A stretch of 36,654 nucleotides of DNA from Candidatus Latescibacterota bacterium (GTDB lineage Bacteria > Latescibacterota > Latescibacteria > Latescibacterales > Latescibacteraceae). The DNA is taken from contig JAFGMP010000118.1 in NCBI GenBank assembly GCA_016927495.1, forward strand, positions 1 to 36,654, given 5' to 3'. This document shows, in pieces, positions 15,245 to 23,468 of this stretch. Made by a program: the position numbers and the translations under genes. The stretch's first letter is position 1. Each line of letters starts with the position of its first letter. The notes under the pieces were generated by a model, which worked only from the letters and a program-made list of their open reading frames with translations, ran no database searches and was not told the DNA's origin.

Positions 15245-16591
15245 TTAAAGCTTGAATTCTTCGATAACTACAGGTTTTACAATCCAGCAGCTATGGTATT
15301 TATCGCTGATAGAACTCGGGCGAATAACAGCATTAACCCCACCGTTATTATTTTCTATCACAATCCATTCATTGGGATCAGGATCCCCAAAACGGGAGTA
15401 CTGCCATACTTTTCCGCCCCATTCGAATTTTTTTCCAATTTTGTTCTTAAATTTAATTCTGTTATAAACCGGTTCACCGCAACGTGGACAAGTGTAAGAT
15501 CCCGGAATTTTAGGACTGTTTTCAATATCATCTCCCGACCACCCGCATTTGCAATAAAAACTTTTGGGCGTCGATAACTCTTTTTGATTTACAGGATCAG
15601 TATCGGGGTCTATTTTATCGATTTTATGGTATAATGTAAGAGAATCTATGATATCATACACACGGTGGCGTTTGATAAGTTCATGATAGGTTTTATTATT
15701 TATTACCGGATTCGGTTGTTCATCGATACGGGAACGGGCTTTTTCAGCAGCACTAACGCTTATCATTCCATCATCTTCGTAATCCAAAAGATGAGACTTG
15801 AGTTTTTCAATTATCTGTTCACGATTCGATAAAGTAGCTCTCAGTTCCTCATTATCGATGTGCTGACTGCCCAACCGTCCTTCCAGCCGTCCGATTTCTT
15901 TCGTCAATTCACTTATTTCATGATTGAGTTCATCCATTTTTTTTTCATTTATGTCGCAATTTTTATCTTTTCTCCCTTTAAATTTTTCCTCAAGATCAGC
16001 AATTCGTTTTTCTTTTATTTGTACCTCATTCCGGTAATAGCAATCAGGATGAGCATATTCATTACTTGATAGATCTCCCATCATAATCATTTCCCGGTAA
16101 ATTGGTAATCCGCAAATTGAACACATATGACGGATCCGGGCATTCTTATTATCCGGAATATTTTTCATATCATCCAGTTTTGCTTCAATTTCGGCTATTC
16201 TCTCGTACAATTTATCTACCTGTTTTTCATGAGTATCTTTAACTATCTGATTATCAGGTTGCGGTTCGGCCCCGGGACGTTCCATATCTTCTAATACAGC
16301 AGTATCTGCAACAATATGAGGCATATTCACAATGATATCTATAACATTTGCCACTGATACAAGATTATTATTATCGATTGTAATTCCCCTGGTTCTGAAT
16401 TCCTCCCTGATTTGATCTTTTAATTTTTCTACCCAGTCATATTCAGGCAAGGCATTAACAGTATTACTGTTTAGAATATCCAGTAGTTTAAAATAGTCAA
16501 CAACAGAATTTGACGGTGAAAATTGACCGGCATTATTATGAAGATCGGCAATTTTTTTCACAATAGCGTAAACATCTCTTATTATTTTCAT
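15245..16591 (-). CDS. Uncharacterised coiled-coil protein with two putative zinc sites
   Basis: This 448-aa cytoplasmic protein belongs to no family I recognise. Numbering from the ATG at 16591 (AAGGAG six bases upstream; a longer frame begins at an inferior TTG), residues 120-145 and 195-275 are heptad-rich coiled coil. Two cysteine clusters are visible: C157-x2-C160 with H181-x2-C184 (MCSICG... HPDC), and C347-x-C349 with C368-x2-C371 (YCKCGW... CPRCG), the latter like a zinc ribbon. The C-terminal 60 residues are beta-rich with GGKVWQYSRFGDPDPNEW. It may scaffold or bind nucleic acid, but there is no direct indication. It probably shares a transcript with the Ig-like lipoprotein gene downstream. 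Confidence 0.7.
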   Translation of the reverse strand: MKIIRDVYAIVKKIADLHNNAGQFSPSNSVVDYFKLLDILNSNTVNALPEYDWVEKLKDQIREEFRTRGITIDNNNLVSVANVIDIIVNMPHIVADTAVLEDMERPGAEPQPDNQIVKDTHEKQVDKLYERIAEIEAKLDDMKNIPDNKNARIRHMCSICGLPIYREMIMMGDLSSNEYAHPDCYYRNEVQIKEKRIADLEEKFKGRKDKNCDINEKKMDELNHEISELTKEIGRLEGRLGSQHIDNEELRATLSNREQIIEKLKSHLLDYEDDGMISVSAAEKARSRIDEQPNPVINNKTYHELIKRHRVYDIIDSLTLYHKIDKIDPDTDPVNQKELSTPKSFYCKCGWSGDDIENSPKIPGSYTCPRCGEPVYNRIKFKNKIGKKFEWGGKVWQYSRFGDPDPNEWIVIENNNGGVNAVIRPSSISDKYHSCWIVKPVVIEEFKL

Positions 16592-17002
16592 AACCTGCTC
16601 CTTGATTTTATAGCACAAGAGATTGTTTTTATTTCACACTTTATTTAAACCGGATTTCACTAAATTTGTTTCATTTCATCTAAACCAATACTCAATATAA
16701 TCAAATGTTAATGAAATCGCAAATATACTTTCAGAAAGTTTTCAACTTTATAAAAAAATTATTCTTTATCAATTTACATTTTTTTTTGCATAGTATGAAT
16801 TTTTTTCCCGGTACAGGAAAATTTTTTCGTTTTCTCTTATCGAATAATACGTTTTGTCATAACACTATAAAATCGATTATTATATTGAAAATAATGCAGT
16901 TACATTTAATTATCAGACTCTGGCACAAGCTTTGCCAATATTCTGTTATTGCAAAAATATTTGAGTAAGTTTTTATTTTATAATAACAAGGGGCATTTTC
17001 AT
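16592..17002. other. AT-rich divergent intergenic region, no supported gene
   Basis: This 411-base gap lies between divergent genes and is extremely AT-rich with long T runs. The plus strand has an 87-codon open frame (16705-16968) full of Phe, Ile, Leu and Lys, typical of translated AT-rich non-coding DNA, with no ribosome site. No hairpin or repeat stands out. Confidence 0.5.
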
Positions 17003-17515
17003 ATGGATACTTTTACAACTTTTAACGGTAATATCTATAAAGTCTCTGATATTGAAAATAATCAGGACAGCATGGTATTCTCACACGATTTAAAGAAAAA
17101 AGCCGACATTTTAAAAAAAATACCGCTTTTTTCAGGACTCTCCGAAAAACAATACGGTGAATTATCAAAAATCGCCGAAGAAAAAAAAGTCGCAAAATAC
17201 AGTGTGCTCTTAAAACAGGGAGATAAATCCGATACACTGCTTATATTAAAACGTGGAAATACAAAAATATACAAGAATGATAAAGCTGTGGCTGATATAT
17301 CTGCAATCGATATATTGGGTGAGGTTGGATTTCTCACAGGTATGCCCCGTTTAATATCGGTTATTGCAGCCACCGATTGCTCCATAATTGAAATAAATCG
17401 ACCTAATTTTTTAAGCCTATACAGAAGTGACATTTTTTTCAGAAATATACTTCTGCGAAACACGGTTAATGAAATAATCTCAAAACCACAGTTGTATCGA
17501 AATATAGTCGAATGA
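17003..17515 (+). CDS. Cyclic-nucleotide-binding-domain protein (paralogue 2)
   Basis: This 170-aa cytoplasmic protein is almost entirely one CRP-type nucleotide-binding barrel: IPLFSGLSEKQYGELSKIAEE, then a strand pair around LLILKRGNTKIYK, and the cassette region LGEVGFLTGMPRLIS with the conserved Glu and Arg. Unlike the paralogues at 13197 and 27703, it lacks the Arg-rich RRxxxDRR N-terminus. The C-terminal helix is short, and no DNA-binding domain follows. A longer frame starts at a TTG, but the ATG at 17003 has AAGGGG ahead of it and gives the expected N-terminus. A strong bidirectional hairpin terminator lies downstream (17593-17612). The ligand could be cAMP, cGMP or none. Confidence 0.84.
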   Translation: MDTFTTFNGNIYKVSDIENNQDSMVFSHDLKKKADILKKIPLFSGLSEKQYGELSKIAEEKKVAKYSVLLKQGDKSDTLLILKRGNTKIYKNDKAVADISAIDILGEVGFLTGMPRLISVIAATDCSIIEINRPNFLSLYRSDIFFRNILLRNTVNEIISKPQLYRNIVE

Positions 17516-17586
17516 ATATTTACAATACCAACTAAGTTCTTAATCCACTATTCATCTTATAAAATCTTAATTCAGATAATGCTCGT

Positions 17587-17617
17587 AAAAAAGGCAGAGA
17601 ACACGCTCTGCCTTTTA
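17587..17617. terminator. Bidirectional rho-independent terminator
   Basis: GGCAGAG (17593-17599) pairs with CTCTGCC (17606-17612) across AACACG, with a run of A before and T after the stem. It sits between the convergent cyclic-nucleotide-binding gene (ending at 17515) and the small secreted-protein gene (ending at 17741) and would work for both strands. Confidence 0.8.
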
Positions 17618-17740
17618 TAAATTTAATATATATTGCACTTAACATCAGAAACAGTTTCTTTGGTATTACAGTATACTCGCCGATCCGGTAAGTGGTAAAT
17701 ATACAAGACTTCGGACAAGGCGTCGATAATCGGAAGCCGG

Positions 17741-18220
17741 TCAGTACGTGATAATTCCCGAGGTCTTATAGCTGAAAGTAATGGATCCATCAGGATTAAT
17801 ATCACCCGAAAGCACTTCGGTCTCATCTCCGAAATCTCCCGAAGCGCCCTCGAAACGGCCGGTGCCTCCCACGATCCAAAACTTCATTGTGAAATAAACC
17901 TTATTATCTACTATTCCTAACAAATATACATCACCCTCCCAATGTAGTACGTCTCCGTTCGCCGCGATCCAATCCGTTAAATAATGAATTTTCATATTGT
18001 CCGAATAAATATCTCCAAATCCCTCGCTTAAGAACCGTCCAAGATGTGTTGCTTCGCCTTTTTCCGTAACCATCACAGTAGTGTCACTCGTATAGACTAC
18101 CGTGGCATCGCTCTGTATCTTTAAAGGCCGCGTCACTTGTTTCTTTGCGTCCGCAGTCGTGGCCAGCAAAAGAGTACATGCTGCGAGCACCCATACAATA
18201 TTCCACTTTGACTTAAACAT
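17741..18220 (-). CDS. Small secreted protein, beta-rich, function unknown
   Basis: This 159-aa protein has a clear Sec signal peptide (about residues 1-25, ending TADA). The mature part is beta-rich. It contains WIVGGTGRFEGASGDFGDE near the C-terminus; a GTGRFxGAxG turn is shared by small exported barrel-like proteins such as the allene-oxide-cyclase-like and DUF3224-like groups, so a lipocalin-like or AOC-like barrel is possible. No catalytic residues can be named. GGAGA precedes the ATG. It lies at the end of a run of minus-strand genes, after a possible 36-aa ORF and the T9SS-type protein gene. Confidence 0.75.
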   Translation of the reverse strand: MFKSKWNIVWVLAACTLLLATTADAKKQVTRPLKIQSDATVVYTSDTTVMVTEKGEATHLGRFLSEGFGDIYSDNMKIHYLTDWIAANGDVLHWEGDVYLLGIVDNKVYFTMKFWIVGGTGRFEGASGDFGDETEVLSGDINPDGSITFSYKTSGIITY

Positions 18221-18367
18221 GTTATTTCTCCTATTGAAACAATATTCAATTCTTTATGCAAATACTGTCATTACTCCACGACGAAATTAACTATTTCATA
18301 CGTTTTTTGATAATCACTTCCATGTCAATTCTAAACCTGGTTATTTTTGCGGACAAACCTTAACATA

Positions 18368-18478
18368 TTATATATCACCATACGGTGGTCCACGCTGATG
18401 CCCGTTCTGAAAAACAAACGTTTGTTTATTATCCGGTACTGATAAATAATTTCTTTTTCTGTTTGTATTTTCTTTCAT
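18368..18478 (-). CDS. Possible 36-aa small protein
   Basis: An ATG at 18478 opens a 36-codon frame that ends with TAA at 18368-18370, beginning MKENTNRKRNYLSVPDNKQ and ending RGPPYGDI. AGGAG lies about eleven bases upstream, slightly far but strong. The product is basic and polar at its start, with no signal peptide or membrane segment, and ends in a Gly/Pro-rich tail. It sits 42 bases after the T9SS-type protein gene on the same strand, so it could share its transcript. I do not recognise it, and no peptide-modification genes are nearby. Chance is a real alternative. Confidence 0.4.
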   Translation of the reverse strand: MKENTNRKRNYLSVPDNKQTFVFQNGHQRGPPYGDI

Positions 18479-18520
18479 AATGGTTCTTACTCCTTTTATT
18501 TGACTCCCATATATACCCAT

Positions 18521-20272
18521 CTATTTAAGCAGTGTCATCTTCCTTATCCCGGAAAAACTACCGCTCCGTACCATGTAAAAGTAGACTCCGGCTGCAAAAC
18601 GATCGGCATCCCAGACTACCGAGTGATTTTCTGAGTTCAGGTTTGCCTTAAGGATGGTATCCACTTTTTGTCCTCCCACATTATATACCTCGACTGTGGT
18701 ATAACCTGTCTTGTCTATGGTGAAGCAGATTGTCGTGCTTGAATTAAATGGATTGGGTGAGTTCTGTGTGACCGAGAAAGATGACGGAGCAGTTTCATTG
18801 AAACCGGTTTGGTTCGTGATTATGCCCATAAAAGAATCATGGGCGACAAACCATAATTTTCCTTGTGCTCCTTTTGTTATATAGATACCGTCATATGCTG
18901 ATCCATAATCCACAAAATAATTCATAAGTGATTCGCCAAATTTTGTTTCGCCCGCTATATTCTTGTAAGCAACACCGGTTCCATCAGGAGCATACAGGCC
19001 GAAAGAGTTACCGGCAACATTATAACCGGTTGCGGTAAAGATCACGAAACCCTGATCATCCATTGACGTGGTGTACTTGTAGGGATGGGTGTTATAATCA
19101 TTACACACCCATGGTCTTGGTGAGGTAGGATCCCAGTTATGATCGCCAATATAGTCTCCGTTCCGGTTTACCCAGAGAACAGCATCATCCGTAATTTCGG
19201 CATAGGGATCCATGACTGAGTTGATACAGGTTCCATGAGCTCCAAGGTCAATAAGCCCGTTTCGATAGTCGATATCAATTGGTCCGCCGCAGTTTTGTCC
19301 GCCTGCTTCGCCATCGTTAAGGTTTGCCCACCATTTGGAAAGATCAAGTTTTTTTACTTCACTTCCGTCCGTTGCATTAATAATAATAAGATGTGACTCT
19401 TTTCCCGCGGGGGATTGATCAGCATCCGACAGGAAAAGCCAGTCTTTTCCGTCGCTGACAACACCGGGACCCTTATGCCAGTCGAGTTCAGGCCATGATC
19501 CGCTGTATGTATATTCACCATTTACGCACCACGTGGTATCGAGAATTGCATTGCCATTGGGTATCCACTTCCATTTTCTAGTTGCCTTGATCCCTGGGAT
19601 CTTGATTCCGTCAATAAAAAGCTTGCTCTTATCAGTAGGTAGCACAGCCATATAACCGGCAGTATATTCAGCCTTCGTTCTGGTTGTTTCCAAAAGACCA
19701 ATGTCCGTCGGATCGCCTCCGACATTCCATTTCCGTACAACTCCACTTATTCCTTGCAATTCGTATATTACTGGTCTGGCAAGTGGTTTTCCATCTTCGT
19801 CTTTTTCCAAGAAGGTAATACCATTCCAGGAAGGCACCACTCTTATGTACTGAGTTACGTTTACTTTCTCGCTCCTGTTGTCATAGCCGAAGAGGTAGTA
19901 TGTATATTCACCGGGAGGAACAGGAGTTCCGTTTTCATCCTTACCGTCCCAATTTATTGTGTTCGTACCGGGTTCCATCTGGTTTGACGGTGACACATAC
20001 ATGCAGGTGTCAATCCTGTTGACATGGTGCCATCCGAGAAAACCGTTGGTTACCATGGATACAGCAGAACCCTGATTCCTGGTGAAAACACAGAAACTTA
20101 TGTCGGCAGGTGTACCGGAAACAGTCACCGGAATAGCAAGCGGTTTGCCGTCAAACTGGTAGTTTATTACCGGTGCCGCAGTCAGTTTCATGGTTGTGGG
20201 CGTAAATCCTGCAGAATATACGGGCACCACCGCGACTGAAATGATCGCAATTAAGAGCAGTATTTGTTTCAT
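18521..20272 (-). CDS. Secreted protein with FlgD-type Ig domain and T9SS-type C-terminal domain
   Basis: This 583-aa protein has a Sec signal peptide (1-20, ending VYSA). Residues about 95-140 form a FlgD-Ig-like unit (TINWDGKDENGTPVPPGEYT). The middle looks like an irregular beta-propeller or repeat region with Trp/Asp-rich turns (KDWLFLSDADQS, LIIINATDGSEVKKLDLSKW). The last 80 residues are a type-IX-secretion sorting domain of type A: NSPNPFNSSTTICFTI, then TTVEVYNVGGQKVDTIL, then WDADRFAAGVYFYMV and a closing RKMTLLK. It is therefore probably exported across the outer membrane and attached or released there. The start has GGAGA. The gene lies downstream of the hybrid kinase gene, with a structured leader between them. 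Confidence 0.87.
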   Translation of the reverse strand: MKQILLLIAIISVAVVPVYSAGFTPTTMKLTAAPVINYQFDGKPLAIPVTVSGTPADISFCVFTRNQGSAVSMVTNGFLGWHHVNRIDTCMYVSPSNQMEPGTNTINWDGKDENGTPVPPGEYTYYLFGYDNRSEKVNVTQYIRVVPSWNGITFLEKDEDGKPLARPVIYELQGISGVVRKWNVGGDPTDIGLLETTRTKAEYTAGYMAVLPTDKSKLFIDGIKIPGIKATRKWKWIPNGNAILDTTWCVNGEYTYSGSWPELDWHKGPGVVSDGKDWLFLSDADQSPAGKESHLIIINATDGSEVKKLDLSKWWANLNDGEAGGQNCGGPIDIDYRNGLIDLGAHGTCINSVMDPYAEITDDAVLWVNRNGDYIGDHNWDPTSPRPWVCNDYNTHPYKYTTSMDDQGFVIFTATGYNVAGNSFGLYAPDGTGVAYKNIAGETKFGESLMNYFVDYGSAYDGIYITKGAQGKLWFVAHDSFMGIITNQTGFNETAPSSFSVTQNSPNPFNSSTTICFTIDKTGYTTVEVYNVGGQKVDTILKANLNSENHSVVWDADRFAAGVYFYMVRSGSFSGIRKMTLLK

Positions 20273-20319
20273 GGCCTTTCTCCTTTTTTATAGTTTTTGT
20301 CAACCATATTCATCTTTGA

Positions 20320-20346
20320 TCATTTTTCCGGTATTTTCGTTTTCAT
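20320..20346 (-). other. Mini-ORF with strong ribosome site in the 5' leader
   Basis: GGAGG (20352-20356 on the reverse strand) lies five bases before an ATG at 20346 that encodes only eight residues (MKTKIPEK) before TGA. The stop overlaps a second ATG (ATGA), which also closes after seven residues. The mini-ORF ends 47 bases before the secreted-protein start. It may be a leader peptide for translational control, or the relic of a longer start. Confidence 0.35.
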
Positions 20347-20379
20347 TATCACCTCCATCGATGTATATTTAATGGTATT

Positions 20380-20466
20380 CCGGGCACAAAAAAACCCGGG
20401 CAGGGTGGGACTCCTAAGGACGTAGTTGCAGCCCGCCAAAGCATACCAACTACGTCCAACCCCCTG
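20380..20466 (-). promoter_or_regulatory. Structured intergenic RNA between hybrid kinase and secreted-protein gene
   Basis: An 11-base perfect inverted repeat, GGACGTAGTTG (20418-20428) and CAACTACGTCC (20447-20457), encloses an 18-base loop. Weaker outer pairing (CAGGG 20401-20405 with CCCTG 20462-20466) extends it. Just beyond, on the transcript of the minus strand, comes GCCCGGG followed by seven T, and CCGGG (20380-20384) can pair with CCCGG (20395-20399) with the T run in its loop. This may be the terminator of the kinase operon, an attenuator or riboregulator of the secreted protein, or both. I could not match it to a riboswitch class. Confidence 0.55.
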
Positions 20467-20498
20467 TTTACATCACGTTCCCTGCTGTAAATTTCTTT

Positions 20499-23390
20499 TT
20501 AATTTACTAATAGTTCTTTTATTGCTCCTCCTAATTCTTCATAACTGAAAGGCTTGGTAATATAGCTGTCTGCACCGGACTGAAGCCCTTCTTCTTTCTC
20601 ATTATCCTGTCCTCTGGCGGATAGCATGATTATTTTTATGCCGTGCGTTTCAGGATCATTTTTTAAAATACGGCAAACTTCCAGACCGGATATATCCGGC
20701 ATCATAACATCGAGTATTAGTAATGCCGGTTGCTGTTCTTTCACCAAGCGAAGAGCTCTCTGTCCATTTTCCGCTTCAATCGGCGTGAAACCGGTATTTT
20801 TCACAAATTCAATAAGAGCCACGCGGATAGGTTTTTCATCGTCCACAATAAGTATTTTCCTTTGTCCCATATTGCGTGGATTGTTGTTTTTTATCGACAC
20901 GACGGGTATCATTCCCGAACCGTTTTTTTCTAATTTGGCTTCATCGTGAATTCGGGGTAGAGTAAAACTGACTGTAGTGCCTTTTCTCATTTCACTTTCA
21001 ATCCAGATGCGTCCACCGAGCCGCTCGATGATTGATTTTGAAATGGACATTCCGAGACCGGTACCCTCTGAGTGATGATTGATGTTCTCAAGCTGGACAA
21101 ACCGGTCGAAAACTTTCGGAATATCTTCCTTCGAAATACCTTTTCCGCTATCCTTGACCGAAATTGTGCAGGTTTCATGATCGCATTTCATGGATACAAG
21201 AATGGCACCTCCTTTACTATTATATTTGGCCGCATTGGAAATAATATTTGTCAATACCTGGATAATTCTATCACGGTCACCGAGTACCTTAACAGTTGTA
21301 TTCTGAAGGGTATTCTTAAATCCTATGCCTTTTTTCTCTATAAGGGGTTGTAATTCATCCCAAGCCGCATCCATCATTTCACCAATATCAAGTCCTTCCC
21401 GTTTGAACGACATTCGGCCGGCCTCGATCTTCGAAAGATCCAGAACATCGTTAATGAGACGGGTAAGCCGCCGGCATTCGGCAAGCATGATTGAAAGGAA
21501 TTCGTCCCGCTTTTTTTTCGACTTAACCCAACCATAGCGTAAAATTTCCGTATATGCAGCAATCGAACTCATCGGTGTCCTAAATTCATGGGAAACAAGG
21601 GATAAAAAATCATCTTTGGCCTTATCCAGAGACTCCAGTTCTCTATAGGCTTTTTCCAGTTCATGATGTTTCTTCTCTAATTTATGGGTCCCTTCATCGA
21701 GGTTTTCCCTGGTGATTTTGAGTTGCTCCGCCATACAGTTGAACGATTCGCTGAGAGTTCCAATTTCATCGCTCCGGTTCGTCATAACTTTCTGGTTAAA
21801 ATCCCCATGCGCTATTGCACCGGCTGCATCCCCCAATTTTTTTACCGGGCGAACAATACTTTTCACCAAGAACATAGCACCGAATGCTCCAATCACAATG
21901 AATAAAAGAGATATAAGGATCGCAATACGATTGCCTTTCTCGATGGAGCGGCTCAGGTTATTAATCGAAACGTCGAGAACAGCATACCCTATCCGCTGCG
22001 GGGGGAAAGACGCTGTTAAATTCAAGGGTATACCCCCCCGGGATGGAACAATCCAGATATCGTAAGAAAAAATTTGACTTCGCTGAGCGAATGTAATCCA
22101 CTTACCGTCCGGCGACCAGTCGGGTATATTGTGTTTTGGACGACCTGTTGTTGTAATTTTCCTGCCATAGGGATCACTGTGGGTGCCGGACCTTCCGCTG
22201 AAAGGAAAATCTGCAACATATACTTCCCACTCTGTTAATTCACGGGAAAAGAATGTCGGCAAGGTTTCATAATACGGTAATCGTATGTAACATATTTGCC
22301 TGCCATCAGGTGAAAAACATCCGCCCCACTGCTTATCCTTCAGATCAGGAAAAACAAGTCTGGTTTTCTTTGTTTCTGTATTATAAACATATAGTTTATA
22401 ATTATCATAATCAGTATAGAGTATCCATTTACCATCATTCGAACATCTCGGAAACCAGTGTGCGCCCTCATGAAAGGTGAGCTGCTCCGGTGATCCACCA
22501 TGCCGTGGTATCCTGTAAAGCCTTCGCTGATCTTTTATCAATAATGTAGTGATGATGTGCTGGTCGTCAGGAGTAAAACACGGCACCGGAAATATAAATG
22601 CTCCTTCGCTGGCAATTGTTTTGCTTATACCGGTTTCTCTATCAAGTATTTTTAAAACACACTGTTCCGGCTGTTTATTGACTGTGGTATAAACCAGATA
22701 CCGTCCATTATTGCTCAGAAAACCATTTGAAGCCGCTTTAACCAGCGTTTGCAGTTTACGGTTTTGTATGGAAAAGCTCATGACGGCTGAAGTTTCAGAC
22801 CGTAAGTCTGTACCAATCAGGGCTGAAAAAATAATTTCATCACTGTCTGCGGCAAATCTCTGAAATTTAAAACTAATGTTTGGATAATTCTGATAATTCA
22901 TATCCTTATAAAAAGATTCGATTGATTCATTAATTGAGTCCGGTTTGGATACACCAATCTCTATTGGTATTATAATTCTTCTTGTCGAGGAATTTTCGGT
23001 AGGGAACCATTTGCCTGTGGAGTATGATTCTATTTCCGCCGGAAGATCTATATTCCCCCCCGTAAGTGATGTATAAGCGGAAGCAAGTATTCCCCCCGTA
23101 ATATCTGTGAGGAATACATTCTCGATATCGGGTTCTCGTACTACACCAGAAACAAGATATTGTGTTACCTGAATGTTATTGATAAAAATATAATTTCTAC
23201 TGTTGAAAGCTAAGTTTTGTGCCAGCGATTGAGCGCGTTTTCTGAGTTCGTTATCGAGCAGGGACTTGTGATACATCATAAAGTAAGAGGACAACAGTAT
23301 AGAAACAGCGCTGAAAAAGAGCACGAAAATCAGTACCAGTTTCACCGTCAGATGGGTCTTTATAAGGTTTATAAGCGGCGTGAAGAGCAT
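20499..23390 (-). CDS. Hybrid histidine kinase with periplasmic beta-propeller sensor
   Basis: This membrane-bound sensor kinase has about 963 residues from the ATG at 23390 (a GTG three codons earlier is an alternative). Order: membrane helix (about 17-40), a Cache-like segment (VFLTDITGGILAS... RIIIPIEIG, about 45-150), a TolB/PD40-type beta-propeller of about five blades (about 215-460, with NDGKWILYTDYDNYKLYVYN, CFSPDGRQICYI and WSPDGKWITFA), RIGYAVLDVSINNL, a second membrane helix (about 487-510), HAMP, a coiled linker, HisKA with His601 in LVSHEFRTPM, HATPase (NIISNAAKYN, DSGKGIS, GTGLGMS), and a C-terminal receiver with Asp894 (LILDVMMPD). It lies about 80 bases after the regulator gene on the same strand. 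The propeller presumably senses a ligand or protein outside the cytoplasm. Confidence 0.92.
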   Translation of the reverse strand: MLFTPLINLIKTHLTVKLVLIFVLFFSAVSILLSSYFMMYHKSLLDNELRKRAQSLAQNLAFNSRNYIFINNIQVTQYLVSGVVREPDIENVFLTDITGGILASAYTSLTGGNIDLPAEIESYSTGKWFPTENSSTRRIIIPIEIGVSKPDSINESIESFYKDMNYQNYPNISFKFQRFAADSDEIIFSALIGTDLRSETSAVMSFSIQNRKLQTLVKAASNGFLSNNGRYLVYTTVNKQPEQCVLKILDRETGISKTIASEGAFIFPVPCFTPDDQHIITTLLIKDQRRLYRIPRHGGSPEQLTFHEGAHWFPRCSNDGKWILYTDYDNYKLYVYNTETKKTRLVFPDLKDKQWGGCFSPDGRQICYIRLPYYETLPTFFSRELTEWEVYVADFPFSGRSGTHSDPYGRKITTTGRPKHNIPDWSPDGKWITFAQRSQIFSYDIWIVPSRGGIPLNLTASFPPQRIGYAVLDVSINNLSRSIEKGNRIAILISLLFIVIGAFGAMFLVKSIVRPVKKLGDAAGAIAHGDFNQKVMTNRSDEIGTLSESFNCMAEQLKITRENLDEGTHKLEKKHHELEKAYRELESLDKAKDDFLSLVSHEFRTPMSSIAAYTEILRYGWVKSKKKRDEFLSIMLAECRRLTRLINDVLDLSKIEAGRMSFKREGLDIGEMMDAAWDELQPLIEKKGIGFKNTLQNTTVKVLGDRDRIIQVLTNIISNAAKYNSKGGAILVSMKCDHETCTISVKDSGKGISKEDIPKVFDRFVQLENINHHSEGTGLGMSISKSIIERLGGRIWIESEMRKGTTVSFTLPRIHDEAKLEKNGSGMIPVVSIKNNNPRNMGQRKILIVDDEKPIRVALIEFVKNTGFTPIEAENGQRALRLVKEQQPALLILDVMMPDISGLEVCRILKNDPETHGIKIIMLSARGQDNEKEEGLQSGADSYITKPFSYEELGGAIKELLVN

Positions 23391-23468
23391 ATGAATCACT
23401 CACTTGTGATATCGATATTTAAAAGTACAGTGTTTTTTCATCACTTTTTCACCGCTAATAATGAACAA

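Noticed and set aside
16705..16968. 87-codon plus-strand frame in the gap between two divergent genes
   Set aside because: Composition is the Phe/Ile/Leu/Lys mix expected of translated AT-rich DNA, with no ribosome site or recognisable motif.
20380..20466. Cyclic-di-GMP (GEMM-I) riboswitch
   Set aside because: The conserved GGGACGCAAAGCC and GGTAGCCGGGTTACC-type elements are absent on both strands, although position and hairpins look regulatory.
20401..20466. Integron attC site
   Set aside because: Inverted repeat with GTTG/CAAC ends looked attC-like, but the two R and L box pairs and the extrahelical bases are missing, and there is no integrase or cassette array.
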